Shown here: piece by piece, positions 51,010 to 63,426 of the stretch
Layout of the letters: every line of letters starts with the position of its first letter
How positions within the stretch are numbered: position 1 is the first letter of the stretch
From: Puccinia triticina
Taxonomy: Eukaryota; Basidiomycota; Pucciniomycetes; Pucciniales; Pucciniaceae
Direction: 5' to 3'
Assembly: GCF_026914185.1 (NCBI RefSeq)
Contig: NC_070559.1
Location: forward strand, 4,748,001-4,812,000
DNA length: 64,000 nucleotides
Program-made: the position numbers and the translations under genes
The notes under the pieces: generated by a model
Database searches by the model: none
What the model saw: only the letters and a program-made list of their open reading frames with translations
Told to the model about the DNA's origin: nothing

Positions 51010-52900
51010 ACGTGAAGGCCCCCAGCCCGCAGCTAAGGCTACAGACCAGTGGGGGGCCCACTCTTTAGCCCCTCAAACTGTGCAAGTGCAACAGCGGAGG
51101 GGGATGAGGGCAAACCACACGCTGGAAGTACAGCAGCAGAGGACACCCTGGGGTAAACACAAACACACATCCCCTGCTTCCATCCCCCAGATCCCACAAG
51201 CCACATGCACACCACACAAGACATACTGGCCAAGTTGGTATCCGCCACCGCCCTCAGCCAATCAACTGTTCCCCTAGGCCCAAATATGTAGCAATGTGTA
51301 ACCGACGGGCTCAAAAACCTCAGACAAGGTACTCAACAAGGCTTTGCTGATCAATCCAGAAGCGGAAAGCCTTGCCACGGCCTCTACAACCAAATCCTAC
51401 GCCTCGCCACCGTTGCCCCAGATGAGCACTCCCCAAGTGCCACTTTAAGCTGTATGTATCATCATCATCATCATAGTTTCCTTGGGGTCCTCCTTTATCT
51501 CTGCATTCTCCCTTACCTCGCAGCCCGCCAGCGTCTTCCTCATTGACGAGTACGGCAACGAACACAACCCCAAGTGTAAGCAAATCACTTGTACCATTCA
51601 TCCTGCCACACACACACTGTATTGACTGTATCGGATGGTTTTCCAACAGACTGTTGGTTCAAGATCTTGCCAAAACCACCAGCCAACCCTGCTTGAGCAC
51701 CTCATTGTCCTCGGCTAGCTCCCGCTTGGGCTTGGCCGCCAGTGCGCAATCCCCGGCCTCCTTGCACTTCTCCGCCGGCTCCCGGAGCCCGCCCAGCTTG
51801 GCCTGCAGCCACCCCCACCTGTCCCTGCACCTCCTCTGCCTCAAATCACTGTCCCGCCCCGCCCCCGACCAAGGCCTGCGCTGGCCCTAACTGTGTATTT
51901 TGTGGGTGTATGTGATCCCTGCGGGTCTTGTCACCCTTTTCGGTACCTTCGTGGTCACCCAAGCTGTCACAATTCTTGTCCCAAGATGTTTTCTGATTGA
52001 GCCCAAAGCTCAAGACTCCTTTTCCGATCAAGAGCAGTCGGTAGCCAAACCTTCCAGTCTTCCTATCCCAAATTTTTGAAGCCGCCCGGCCAAGGAAACA
52101 CCCGATGAATTGGTCCCAGCAGGCCGTGGACTATAACTCTTCAGACATGAACAAGCTGAAACGTCTTCGCAGGTAGGTGCTACAACTTTTCTTCAATCAA
52201 TATTTCTTGAATTTTTCTTTTTTTTTGCTTGGCGATTGGGTACACATCTGACTGTTGGGTCCTTCATATCCTGCCCGTCAATTACAGCTCTGTGATCAAA
52301 TCAGCCCTCGGACATATTGAATCGGAAAATGTGAATGAATCAATCCTCTTGATCAACTCATCCTGGTCCTTCCGTCACAAACAACAATCTGAGATTTTGA
52401 TCTGTCCGCTATCAACCTGCAATCAACCAGCCGCCGATGGAAATGACGCCAGTCGGCTCGAGGTCCCATTGCGCTCCTTGGGGGCACTTCAAAGGCCCCC
52501 CTAAGTCTCTTTAACCGAGGACCTCTTCGACATATGATCAACAAGATGAGCGACCTGTCCAAGTGCTCCCTAGACGCCTCCTCGGACCCCAACCGCGAGC
52601 AGCTCCAAGACGAATTGGCCCAACTGAGCGACATCTGCTGGCTGTCGGCCCAGATCAAGCAGGCCATCCTGGCCTTCGAGGCCGACCCCAATCTGCTCCG
52701 CCAGCGCAAGGACCGCGACAGGAACCTATCAGTCCGCATGTACCAGCTCGCCACACTCAAGAAGCGGTTTGTTGAGACCGACTAGCGCTATGCCAAGGTT
52801 GAGCAGGCCGCCCGACGATCCATGAAGTCCCACATAAAGCGCCAGGTCCGGATCATCAACTGTAGCAGGGCCCGCCGTAGGTTACTTGTGTTGCAATTTC
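51010..52900 (+). pseudogene. dispersed coding fragments, unknown family
   Basis: Pieces such as ASVFLIDEYGNEHNP (near 51525), SVIKSALGHIESENVNESIL (52290) and QLQDELAQLSDICWLSAQIK (52600), ending ETD-stop then RYAKVEQAARRSMKSH in the same frame. A helical 83-codon frame at 52534-52785 is the longest. The order and splice-like gaps suggest a broken multi-exon gene, perhaps of the same family as 48260-49915. Not recognised. Confidence 0.4.
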
Positions 52901-53790
52901 AAGGTGTTTCCAAGGGAAGTAGCATGCTTCTACTAAATAAGCCTGGGATGAAGATGTCACTTCCCCCATGAGCACGCCTGCGAGCCAATTGATGCCATGC
53001 TTGTTTTCAAGCTATGTTTATGTCTTGGCTGGCAATTACTGCCTGGTGACAAGCGCACCCCTGCCTTGTCACTTGCTTCGCAAGAAAGAGCCACCAGAGA
53101 AACTGTCTTGTATTGTGATTTGAATAATGCTTGGACCAAAGGAAAATTTTTGCGGCATAAAGTTATGCGCTTGAGCTGCTGTGCAGAAGTTTGTGCCGTA
53201 GATATTGCCACACAGCCTCAGGGCCTCAGGATTGTGACGTCATCGATCCAGCGATGGCGATATCCTGAGGCTGTGGTTGAGACTGGTTGAGAGGCCGATC
53301 CATCCCACCCATCCCATCATCCGCCCGGCCGTTCATCAAGATCCCATCCCGGTTCCATCAACAATTCCGACAGTGCCTCCACCAAGCCATCAGCCAATTT
53401 TACCTCAGATTAGCATGATTTGCCTATTGTAAGCTTGAATCCTTCCTACCCACAAGAAAATTGTATTTTACTACAACTGCCTTGGTTGAATATGTATTCT
53501 GCAATGATACAAGCAGCATTTGTACCAACTCAAAGGGCCAAGCAGCCCACCTTTCTTGAACTCAGCCAAGTTGAAGAACCTGATCATTTCCTTTACACAT
53601 TGGATTCCATTCCTCTACCAACTGAGTAAACAAACATCTTACTTTCAGTGGCATGTGTTTGAGTGATCTTTTGAAGGTTGGCTAAACCAGAAGGATACAT
53701 TTTGAAGCCGGCAATCTTATATTGTTTGGTTTGATACAAAAATTTGTTTGCTGGGTTTAAAAAAGGGAAGGAACTCGGGTATTTTGTATT
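52901..53790. other. gene-free stretch
   Basis: A short inverted repeat around 53214-53274 (CACAGCCTCAG ... CTGAGGCTGTG) is the only feature seen. Confidence 0.35.
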
Positions 53791-53794
53791 TGTA

Positions 53795-54550
53795 TTATTT
53801 TACATGGCAGGAAGGCCGAGGGACATGGCATAGAGAGAGGAAAGAAGGAAGAGCAACCAATGGTGGCCGTGGCTCTTCTTCTTCATGGCATCCTTGAGTA
53901 AGCTGCCCATGATAGCGCCACCAATAGTACCGCTTCTTTCCGAGCAGTCCTCCAGCAGCTCCTCCGGCCAACGCGCCCATCACTCTGCGGTCGCACATTT
54001 GGCCCGATGCTCCTTGTCCAGGCTTCTTGCGTGGCCTAGCACGGACAGCGGGGTTGTTGTCGGCTTTGTGGAGGGGTCCGTCCGAGTCCCACGGCGCGCC
54101 GCCGACCCTTTGCGAAGGCGGCGGGCAACGGGCCTTCTTCCGTTTGTTGGGCTTCTGGGGCGTCTTCGGCTTGTCTCTGCCTGTCGGCCGGGCACCAGGT
54201 GCGGGCTTGAAATGAGGCTTGGTGGGGCTTCTGGTTGTGGCTTCGAAGCCGTCGTCCGAGGATGATGATGAGGGGGAGGAGGAGAAAGAGGAGGGGGAGG
54301 GGGAGAGGAGGGCGTCAGGGGCGAGGCGTCCGCGGCGAGCTTGACGAGCGTCCACAGTGCGCACCTGCGCTTCTTGATCGCCAGACAGCCGTCACAGACC
54401 TCAATGAGCTGGTTGCAGTAGTCTTGGATGTCACCGAGGAACCGGCTGAGCTGGGCGACGCAGGCCTCGAGACAGCCATGCTGGTCGGCTGGGCTGAGGG
54501 TCTCCTCGGCCCCAAGGCTACAGGCCGGGTCGTAGCCGAGCTGCGCTCAT
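53795..54550 (-). pseudogene. decayed GC-rich gene with glycine-zipper-like segment
   Basis: Coherent pieces occur in more than one frame: near 54400-54530 LEACVAQLSRFLGDIQDYC and CDGCLAIKKRRCALWTLVKL, then a Ser/Pro-rich linker (54230-54320), a Pro/Lys/Arg-rich region and near 53930 a glycine-zipper-like VMGALAGGAAGGLLG. A frame change is needed between them, so the gene is broken or has an unrecognised intron. Function unknown. Confidence 0.4.
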
Positions 54551-56975
54551 GATGCAGACTGCCGGCGGGCTGGGGCGAGCGTTGGCGATCGCGGGGAGCG
54601 TGATTGGGGAGGGAGTGGCGAACAGGCCTTGATGGTCTCCAGGTTCTGAGCGAGGACCTGGTAATGCAGCTAGCCATTGTCCTCTTTATGCGGAGGCGCT
54701 TGCGACGGGTGTTGTTGTACTGATTCTGGGGCTGCGAGTAGTTGTAGTGAGCAATGGCTGGAGGTTGGTAGGACTAGTTGGATTGGCCACTAAGGAAGCA
54801 AACGTTTCGAATAATCATCAGCATCATTTCTTGTCGGATTTGATCATCGACCATCCTTTGTTAGATGTTTTCAATTTTGGGTAAAAGATCTTGAAACTTG
54901 TACTGCAATCGATCATCTGGGGCCAAAAGAATGAGAGAAATCAGTTATGCATCTGTTTAATTGGAAAAGGAATTGAAACTTAGTCAGTCTTACGGTCAAT
55001 TCAGCCGGTGGTGGACCCATGCCACATATTCGGTAGCTAGGAGTTCCGAGGCAGAAGAGGAACCGGGAGGTGGCTTCTTCCTGCCAAGCAGATCGAGTCC
55101 AATAGCCGACAATCCAAAGTGTAGAAACAAAAAAAAGGCTTTCTAAGCTATTCGGATAGGAATTTCGGCGGCCTGGGCCTGGCTACGATGGCCGAGGCCA
55201 AGATTGTCAACTGGGGGGGGCGAGGCCGAGAGAAGCCGAAATGATCATGAAAAACTTGATTTCACGACATGAGGCAAAAACAAAAGAGCAGAAAAAAAGT
55301 GATCATGCAACACCATGATTCTGCACAGCAGACTCGATTTTGAGTCCAAGCTTTTTACAAATCACAATATGTATACACACAACAGATGTTCAGGCTTGGC
55401 TGACAGACCTGGCGTGATCCCTCGGTGTAAACTGGCACCCTCTTTCATCACAGATAACAACCTTGTCCCTAAGCTAGACGGCCAAAAGGCCTGCAAGGGA
55501 TGGATTGCCCTGCCTGGGGCTATTGATTGCCCTGGATGAGGGCATAAAAAGAGAACTAAATCCCTCCTTTTCCTGTCCCTTAGCAGGAAACAGGTTTTCC
55601 AAGTGTTCCACTACTGATAAGGAGATGATATGGATAGACAAACGTTAAAAGCCTTGTTAAGGAGCTCAGGTTGGTTGGTGACATACATGGGTTTGGATTG
55701 ATAGACAAAGCTTGAGTCAATTACATGGGTTGAAGGATGGTGGGTGGAGAGGGAGTGGAATCTCTGGAGCATGTTGTAGATGTTTATTTCAAAGCGGTGC
55801 AAAAGTCGCATTTGGTTTAACGTCTTGAACAGCTTCACTTAATTTTTTGGACAACATTTACTTTTCCAAATGCACTTTTGTAAAAGCAGAGCAAGCCAAA
55901 ACATGTTGAACGGGTAATGAAACATAATTACAAAGCAGCGCAACTTTAAGATTGGATGAGGTGCGGACTACCTGTTTGACAGGTGCAATTAAGCGCGGTG
56001 GTAACTTGCATATGTGACTATGCGACAAAATTGCTTTTCACAAATAGCAAAAGGCAAAGTCCTGCTCCAATCATGAGTTGCAGCCCCCCAAATGGAAAAG
56101 AGCTCCCTATTCGACGAAGGAACTGGTAAGGCCGCTGGGAGGTATTGACTGCGACTTTGGGAGATGTGTTGGCCGATGGTTAGATGATGATTCCTTTTCC
56201 AATGGGTTGCAGACGGGTGTATCCTATTTTGGTGTCAGTAATGGTGAAGTTGGGGTATGGTCGAGAATGTGAGGGCTTTGTAAAATCTGGAGAATATAAA
56301 AATTGACCATTTTTTACTGAAAAAGTAATGGATCAAAGCTGAGGAACATGCCCAATCTGACGGTTTTGGATTGTGTTTGGCCGGATTTGGAAACGGACTG
56401 GTCTCTTCTGCCGCTAAAGGACCCGGGCTTTGCCCTGCTTTTGGAGTAAATTCACATTTCTGATGATGATTTTGGAAATGTGATGTACGGAAAACTTGCG
56501 CTTTACCATGGTTTTGTCGAAATGTCCGGATGACTTTTAGCGGCCTTACATTAGAAATCAATAATTACATCAATGACTCCTTTTTTTTTTGCTCAGCTTT
56601 CACAGACCCAATCAAGGGGAAATGCTGCGCAAAAAAAGTAGTTGCCAATGTAATTAAGGATTTTTAATGTATTGAAAATTTTATGATTTCAACTTTGAAC
56701 ACCTTAAATGGACTACATGTTTGAAAATAAGTGGATAAACAAATAATTTTTGTTTTCATTCATTCCAAAAGAGTGTCTTTCTGAGGTATTACTGAGGTCT
56801 TCCTCCTCTCTACTTATGTCTCATATTTTCCATCCATTCTTCTTCTATAAATTGAGACCTTTAACTTCATAGAATTTTTTTCCTCACTTGAATACTCCCT
56901 TATTCATTTTCTGAATTCTTGATGCTCTTGTATGCCTTTCCAGTGCTCTTTATTCTGTGAGTCCTATTTGTTGAT
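54551..56975. other. gene-free stretch
   Basis: Only short frames without family features. A right end CAACTTTGAACACC near 56690 is a stray copy of the MITE end described at 56979. Confidence 0.4.
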
Positions 56976-56978
56976 GGT

Positions 56979-57123
56979 GTTCAAATTTGATTTATGCATG
57001 CATAAATCATAAATTTATAAAACCTTCTTTGCAGGGGAGCGCACAAGTTTGATTATGTAATCCAACTGAAAGAGTTTATGAATTTATGATGTATGCCTGC
57101 ATAAATCAACTTTGAACACCATA
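56979..57123. mobile_element. GGTGTTCAAA-type MITE, copy 1
   Basis: GGTGTTCAAATTTGATTTAT and, inverted, GGTGTTCAAAGTTGATTTAT bound a 145-bp AT-rich foldback containing GCATAAATCATAAATTTATA. The target duplication is unclear (AT?). Confidence 0.65.
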
Positions 57124-57338
57124 ATTAGAGCTTTTCAGCTTTCCTCCTGTTTTTTTATTTTACCCTTTACATCCCAAGTGCATTCATTTTGGTGCAGTTT
57201 AATTGGGATAAAGTTCTGCCATTACTTCTTTCTGGCTATCTTCAGTATCCTATTACTAGAGCCACAAATTGAGCAATCTCAATAAAAGAGATGACCCATG
57301 GGTAAATTTAACTTGTAGTGTAAACTTTAGAGAATTAG

Positions 57339-57538
57339 GGTGTTCAAAGTTGACTTGCATAAACTCATAACACCATAAAATCATAAAATTCTGAGGTGAA
57401 AAAAATATATACACCCAAACACTCAAATTAGAGCAACATTTCTAAAAATGGTACATATAAAATCATCATTTGAAAGTTTTATGACTTTATGATCATTTTA
57501 TGTAATGAAAATTTTATGATTTCAACTTTGAACACCTT
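57339..57538. mobile_element. GGTGTTCAAA-type MITE, copy 2
   Basis: Ends GGTGTTCAAAGTTGA on both strands, about 200 bp, AT-rich and non-coding; the same family as 56979-57123. Confidence 0.65.
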
Positions 57539-57654
57539 AAATGTCAAAACAGACCTTGGTACCTGCACATTTTTTGCCAAAAATGGGCACCCGGCACCAC
57601 CTGGCGGGTCCCACAGGTCTTTTAGGCGTACCCGCCAGCTTTTTTTATCAAAAA

Positions 57655-57924
57655 TTCACCAAGAGGTCTCCTCAATTACTGTAATAGATTTGTCATCAAG
57701 ATTTTCTCCCCTCAATTACTGGAACAGGTTGGTCATCAAGGGGAGGACCTATCAATGATCAGAACAGCAATGACCGACCTGTTCCAGTCATCAAACAGGT
57801 TGGTCATGGTCATTGAGGGTACTCCCCCAACAAACAGCACATACTTGTCATCTCAATAATTGCACCAGGACTGTTCTCAATTGCCTGTCCTGGCCAATGA
57901 CCTGTCTATTGTCAGTCATCAAGG
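57655..57924. repeat. diverged relative of the GACCGGTCAT minisatellite
   Basis: Repeated CCTCAATTACTG, AACAGGTTGGTCATCAAG and GACCTGTTCCAGTCATC units, a changed version of the family, immediately before the MITE at 57925. GGTACC-type motifs on both sides (57550-57640 and 58670-58770) resemble hAT termini, but no duplication was identified. Confidence 0.5.
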
Positions 57925-58594
57925 CAACACCGCAACCGCTGCGCTACCACAGCGGGAAGCGTAGCGGTTTTGGACCCGCTTCTCTAAAGATTTTGGCAGC
58001 GGGTGAACCGCTGCGCTTTTTGCTAATTGATACGGGAGGAAAAAAAAACAGATTTGAGCGGCGCGCAGCGGGTCTTCCGCTGCGCTAACCGCTGAAAAAG
58101 CGCAAAATCGCTGCGCTATGCGCTGAAAAGCGGTAAACTCGCTGAAAAGCGCGCTGAGCGCTGAAAAGCGGTGAATTTACCTGAAATTATGATAATCCTG
58201 CCCACAAACCAGTTAAGGTTTGTTTTTGTGAATCTTTTTTCTCCGCTCTCACCGCTATTTGCAGCAAAAAGCGGTTCAGCGGGCAAAAGCGCCGCAGCAC
58301 TCTGTTCTAGAACCGCTTTCTGCAGCAAAAAGCTGCTAGAAGCAAAGAAAAGCGCTCCCAGCCGCTGTGCCGCTTTCGCTGCGCTATTTTGCAGCAAAAG
58401 CGGGAAGAAATCGCTGCGCTATTTAACAATGAAAATCCGTACAGCGGGATATTCGCTTCGCTGACGCTGAAAACAGCGTCTACCCGCTGACGCTTCCGCT
58501 TTTTGGCGCCAGGAAAAGCGGATGGCCGCTGCGCTTCGCTATTTTGGTGCTATTTTGGCGCTTTTATCAGCGAAGCGCAGCGGTTGCGGTGTTG
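57925..58594. mobile_element. MITE saturated with AGCGGT/GCGCTGAAA repeats
   Basis: 670 bp. Ends CAACACCGCAACCGCTGCGC on both strands (perfect 21-bp TIR), flanked by a 7-bp duplication ATCAAGG (57918-57924 and 58595-58601). The interior is full of CCGCTGCGCT, GCTGAAAAGCGG and AGCAAAAAGCGG in both orientations. hAT-like by TIR and duplication size, but not certain. No coding sequence. Confidence 0.8.
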
Positions 58595-58601
58595 ATCAAG
58601 G

Positions 58602-59568
58602 GCAGTTCAAAGCGGGCCAAGGACTGGGGGTTACCCAATCAACACAGAGGGGGAAAGCAGTAATTGCGGATGGTACCCGGGTACCACACTGCTTTTTCCA
58701 AAAAAAAAAAAAAACAGGTACCCAGCACCACCTGGCATGTGTGGGGTTGGTACCGCCTGCTGGTGCTGGGTACTAATTGACATTTTCTAGTTTAAATGCT
58801 TACTACTATTGAAGAGCACACATTTTTTGGATTTATCATTCATCAAATTTTTCTGTCATTCTTTTAAGACTATTTTCATGTTGGATTTGGTTTTTTTTTG
58901 TATCTAGAAGTTCCAATGTTTCACCTCTTTCTTTAGCTAGCAATAAAGGATTCACTTCCTCAACTGGCTCAAGTAATGGTTGTGGGATACGGACATTGAC
59001 GATATTGATTGACTACTCCTTATCTATTGGTCCACATATCTTTCAATCCCAAGCATTTCATGATGACCAGTAATGAGAAAATAGTGTGGATATGGCATTA
59101 AAATTGTGATTGCGCTAAAGAAGTATACATAGTGATATGCCATTTGGGGCAGCTCCTCATGCTGATTTCAGTTCATTTTCTTGCAATGGACCCATGTTTC
59201 TCCTGAAATAATATTGCGGGGGGGGGGGGGGGTATGTACCAAACAAAAAGACGGCGAACTATGATGGTTCATTCATTGACTTTGAAAAGGTTAAACAATT
59301 TCATTACAGCTGCGTATGTATGTAAATATGTGAGAGGAACGAGATCAATGAAAAAGAGTTTTTCCGGTGAACAAGAATAAATCTCGAGACGAAGATACGC
59401 TTCCAGAATTTAAGTTCATGTAGAAGTGAGCAATCAGCGGATCACAAATTAGAGAGTCACAGCATTTTATAAGGTTGGTGATGTGAAAACTACCATGTAT
59501 TCAAGAGATAGGTCAAAATTGTCCGGATTATTTGACTTTCGTGGGCAGCCTTCTTTTTCGATCGGGGC
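58602..59568. other. gene-free stretch, 3' flank of the chitinase gene
   Basis: A pure G run lies at about 59217-59232 and an A run near 58700. No gene seen. Confidence 0.4.
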
Positions 59569-61580
59569 TCATTTCGAGAAGACCTTTCGTGCATTTCTCA
59601 CAGTGTCTATCGGCGGCCCCATGGTGTCGAAGCTTTAGATGAAAAAGAAAAGCTTTATCAGGCAATTGCGAAACATAGTCGATGGTAGCACGTGGAACTA
59701 GAGGCTAGGGAGACTGACAAATAAATCCCGCCCATTTTGTTTTCTTTGGCAAACTTGGCTTTGGCGATGGTACTTTCCTCGTCATCGTACGAAATCAGGT
59801 ATTTGTCATTGGCGAGGAAGGGCTGGGACGGGCGAGGATCACGATAACAGTGATTAAGGATTATTATGAATAATGTGAGCTCAGGTGATGGAGAGATGCA
59901 AACTGACCTGGCCACTGCATTCATCGAAGTACCGCTTGTATCCGTCGCGACCACGCTTTTGGTCCTTGGACAACCAGCCTTTCTTGATAAGCTCGGTTAC
60001 GAGGTACGACCCGCCCCAACTTACGGGGTTGCCACAAATGTCTTTACCTGGCTTGTCGTCAAATTCTCCTCCGCGCTATTTGAGAAAGCAAAGGGGATCC
60101 GAAAGGTCAGCAAGACTTGGGAGGGATGCGGTGAGATCAGGTGGCTTACAACAGAAGGGGATTTTGATTGATAGTAGAGCGTGGTTTGGCCACCGACGGT
60201 CTTAGGCACCAGCTTGGATGAAGTCAGTTTGAAGCGCTTGGCATAACCTGGGATACCCAAGAGGACCTGAGATGCCTTGAAACCTTGTTTGAGTGCGACC
60301 TGAAATCCGGTCTCGACCGATTGAGCAGAGTCTTCATCGGCACATGTGGCATGAAGTGGGGCGATCGGACCGGTAGTTTTAGACCAGGCGCCGTAAACAT
60401 CATACGCCATGAGATTTCTATTTGAAAAGCAATGCATGATGCTAAGTCAGGTCAAATTATCCCAGCGACCACTCCTAGAGCTGTCTTCCCCGGCTCACAT
60501 GTAGTCTAGGTTTTCATTCAATAGAGCAGTCTCCTTCGGCGTGGCAGCTTGACCAGAGGCGCCAATCAAACCGGTTACACTCACAGCTGCGGTAAGTTCA
60601 ACTTCGGGCCATAAAGTGCGAATTTCCTGAATGATTAAATGCGTCAATGAGTGTCAGATCGCGGATAGAAATTGTGCGCAAGACATGATTATTTGTTACC
60701 TTAGTTAGTAAGCCAAAATTGACGACGTCCTCTGGAAGCCGGGAGTTACACCCAATCCCTTCACTGACAATGGCCGTCGGAGCAGAATGAGCAGCGGAAC
60801 TTGTGTTTATAGTTCGTAGGCAAAACTTACCCATTCGGATCTGCAAAAGAATGGAGCCGAACTTGTCAATAAATGGAGCTGACACGCGTCAACTTCATGT
60901 TGGGAGAATTTAACTCACATTCCCAGTCCATTTCAATTCCAGTAAAGCCGTTTTTCTTCCCAAAATTGACGAGTGTTTCTGCGAATTGCTTGCGCGAAGG
61001 AGCGGTCGCGGCCAATTTAGAGAAAGCACTATGGATAGAAGATTGGAGTCAGGTCAAGTGCCACGTAATAGACCGGGTGAGTGGATGGTGGGAACACGTA
61101 CCGTGAGCCCGTCCAACCACCAGTACTGAAGAGAGGATTCACTTTGTCTGAAATAGCAGATGAGGGTCAAGGCTAGTTGACGATGTCATGAATGAGATGA
61201 TGGAGACGTACGCTTGCGCGCTGCATCGACAAAATCTTTTACCAGCGCTTCCCCTTCAAGCCGAGTAAGTGCAGGGTCAAAGGACAAGGTACCATCTGCT
61301 TCTGGGATGACCATAAAGAATAAGACGTCGGTATATGCATCTGCGAAATAAATCGACAAGGTGTCAGTAAAGAGCACATCACAAAATCAGTGCTTGGTTG
61401 ATGGACTTGATGTTTACCCCAATCTATCTTTGAAGGTGTTTGCACTTTGGAATTATAAGTCGGATAGTATCCTTTGACTTTAGCCGTGCCATCGTTCTTG
61501 ACGCCACCCGCATCCGTGTTGGTGCTGAGCAAAAGGGCGATGAGTAGGAATGCTCCCAAAAATGATTTGGAAGGCGATGT
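59569..61580 (-). CDS. secreted GH18 chitinase
   Basis: Eleven exons: 61418-61580, 61212-61340, 61102-61147, 60919-61028, 60831-60840, 60700-60763, 60499-60626, 60150-60417, 59908-60075, 59719-59822, 59569-59632; 417 residues. It has a signal peptide (FLGAFLLIALLLSTNTDA). GH18 features: VKGYYPTYNS (strand 1), STGGWTGS, the catalytic strand FTGIEMDWEYPNG, LMAYDVYGAW, LLGIPGYAKRF and the final GGIYFFDTMGP. GH18 enzymes hydrolyse chitin through the Glu of DxxDxDWE; here that Glu and the preceding Asp are kept, but the first two Asp are Thr and Glu. The 10-nt fifth exon supplies part of YPNG. Likely acts on the fungal wall or chitin outside the cell. Confidence 0.88.
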
Positions 61581-61689
61581 CATGATGATTAAGGGGTGAA
61601 AGATGGAGGCAGACAAATGAAAAGGTATATAGGCCGGGAATGAGCTGAAGTGGGGGGATGGAGAGTGTCTGAAACGCTTCACCCATCTT

Positions 61690-63210
61690 CGTTATGTATC
61701 GTCTCAGCCTGGCTTTTTTTCATGGAAATTCTTAACGGGCTCCCACAGGATGTGACATAGAGACAGCCGACGGTTGCTGGATTCCCTGGATCTCTGATTC
61801 ATGCATACATGGATGTGAACACAAACATGTACCCTTATGAGATTTCTCAGTGCACACAGTCACCATCGCCCTGTATTTGTGGCTGAACGGGTCTTTGAAT
61901 GCAGTCAAGGTTATGAGGGAATGTTCTGCTACATGGTTGGTTCTGATGGTCATAGCCACCGGATGGCTGGTGGGGGGTCAGCGCCTCTGTATCGCATCGA
62001 CGGCCCGGAGGGGGTGGCGGCCGCAGGGCCAAACCAATTGCCGGAGTCACAACCTCAAAGGCTCTCGAAGCCGAGATTCCGTTACTTGGGGCCGGGTGCG
62101 AATGTGCCGCGAGCTTAACCAAGCCTCTCTGGAGAAGGGCCCTGCAGGGTCTCTGTCTCACAGAGACAGAGGCTGGCCCCTGCCCGCCCCTCAGAAGAGG
62201 GACTGACTAAGTTCGAATGTGCCGTGGCATCAAGTTGTCCAGCCGCTGATCCGCTGCTCGGCCCGCCTCATTGTAGCTCCGGGCGGCACCCGCCTGCCAA
62301 CACAAAAGGGAGGAATGACTGGGTTTGAGTCCGACGGGCAAATCACTCTTAGCAAAGTCCTTCCTGCCCTTGGAGCGGTAAAAGACTGGTCAGATTGCGC
62401 CGATGGTTGGCACCATCCGGTCGGCCGGGACAGCGCCCCTCCAGGCTCCACAAAAGGATGGTCCGATGGAACCACTCAAATTTGCCAAATGATTACATAC
62501 GTACTCTTTTTACACCTTGTAAACTCAACTTTTTCTTGTAGTTTAATTGCAGCTTTTGTCAATGGGATATGATCTACAGAAATCAGTTTTCATTCATCAT
62601 CCACAAAAAGTCAAGCAAGTGCCACCAGTTGACATATGAGAGCTCCAAGGGATCTGGTGATGGAACTTCAGCCTTTGTCATAGTTTCCCGTTGACCAAGC
62701 TTCAATGCACAGTCACTGTGCATGATGCACCAGCACAGTGATTGTGCCAAAACAACCAATGCCTGCTTCAGTGGAGCTAGAACGGAAGTTACACAGGAGA
62801 ATGCCTCATGTCAACTGCTGTCACTTGCCCGACTTTTTCTTGCAGTGATCTGGTGTCCAAGATAAATATGGGGAGGACAAGAGAGCACTGCCCCATATTG
62901 TGCATTTTCAAAGAGCATATGATTGTGCGGTGGGAGTAGGGAAATAACCGTGGGGGAGCCTGAACCATAGCGTGTTTATCACAGGGAATTATGGTGATGC
63001 TGTTCAGAAATGATAAGGAAGCAAATTGGATCATGGGAATCAAGATCAACCAGAGAGATCACCTGGGATCACTTATTTATTCACAGTGGAAACACCATTG
63101 ACCAACAAACTCAGATCACAGTAGATGGAAAAGTTGAAAATTCTTAGAGGGATATGCAAATTGCAGGCAAGCAAAAGAAGTACACCTACTTAGAGCAAAA
63201 ACAGAACAAG
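61690..63210. other. gene-free stretch upstream of the chitinase
   Basis: Contains a GC-rich foldback-like segment near 62090-62220 (CTTAACCAAGCCTCTCTGG, ACAGAGACAGAGG) related to those at 12300 and 14715. No gene recognised. Confidence 0.4.
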
Positions 63211-63217
63211 AGTCACT

Positions 63218-63425
63218 AGGGGTGTTCACCATTGAAATTCACAAAACTTAGGACACATTTTAAGGTGTTTCCAAACACATTTTTTTTGAAAAGAAGATGA
63301 TGAATAGGACTGATTGATCTGTACCTCTTGCTGCTGTGCATTTCACCAAAATTTTGAATTTTTTTTCTCAAAGGCCATCTTAAATTTGGCTCCAAAGTTT
63401 TGCAAAGTTCAATCATGAACCCCCT
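63218..63425. mobile_element. MITE M1, copy 2 (uninterrupted)
   Basis: 208 bp, inverted relative to 22388-22706 and lacking the M2 insert. Ends AGGGGTGTTCACCATTGAA and, inverted, AGGGGGTTCATGATTGAA. It lies one base from the CACTA end at 63427. Confidence 0.7.
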
Positions 63426-63426
63426 G

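Noticed and set aside
53885..54265. 126-codon plus-strand ORF
   Set aside because: The opposite strand shows more coherent protein pieces (LEACVAQLSRFLGDIQ, glycine-zipper-like segment), so this is treated as a shadow.
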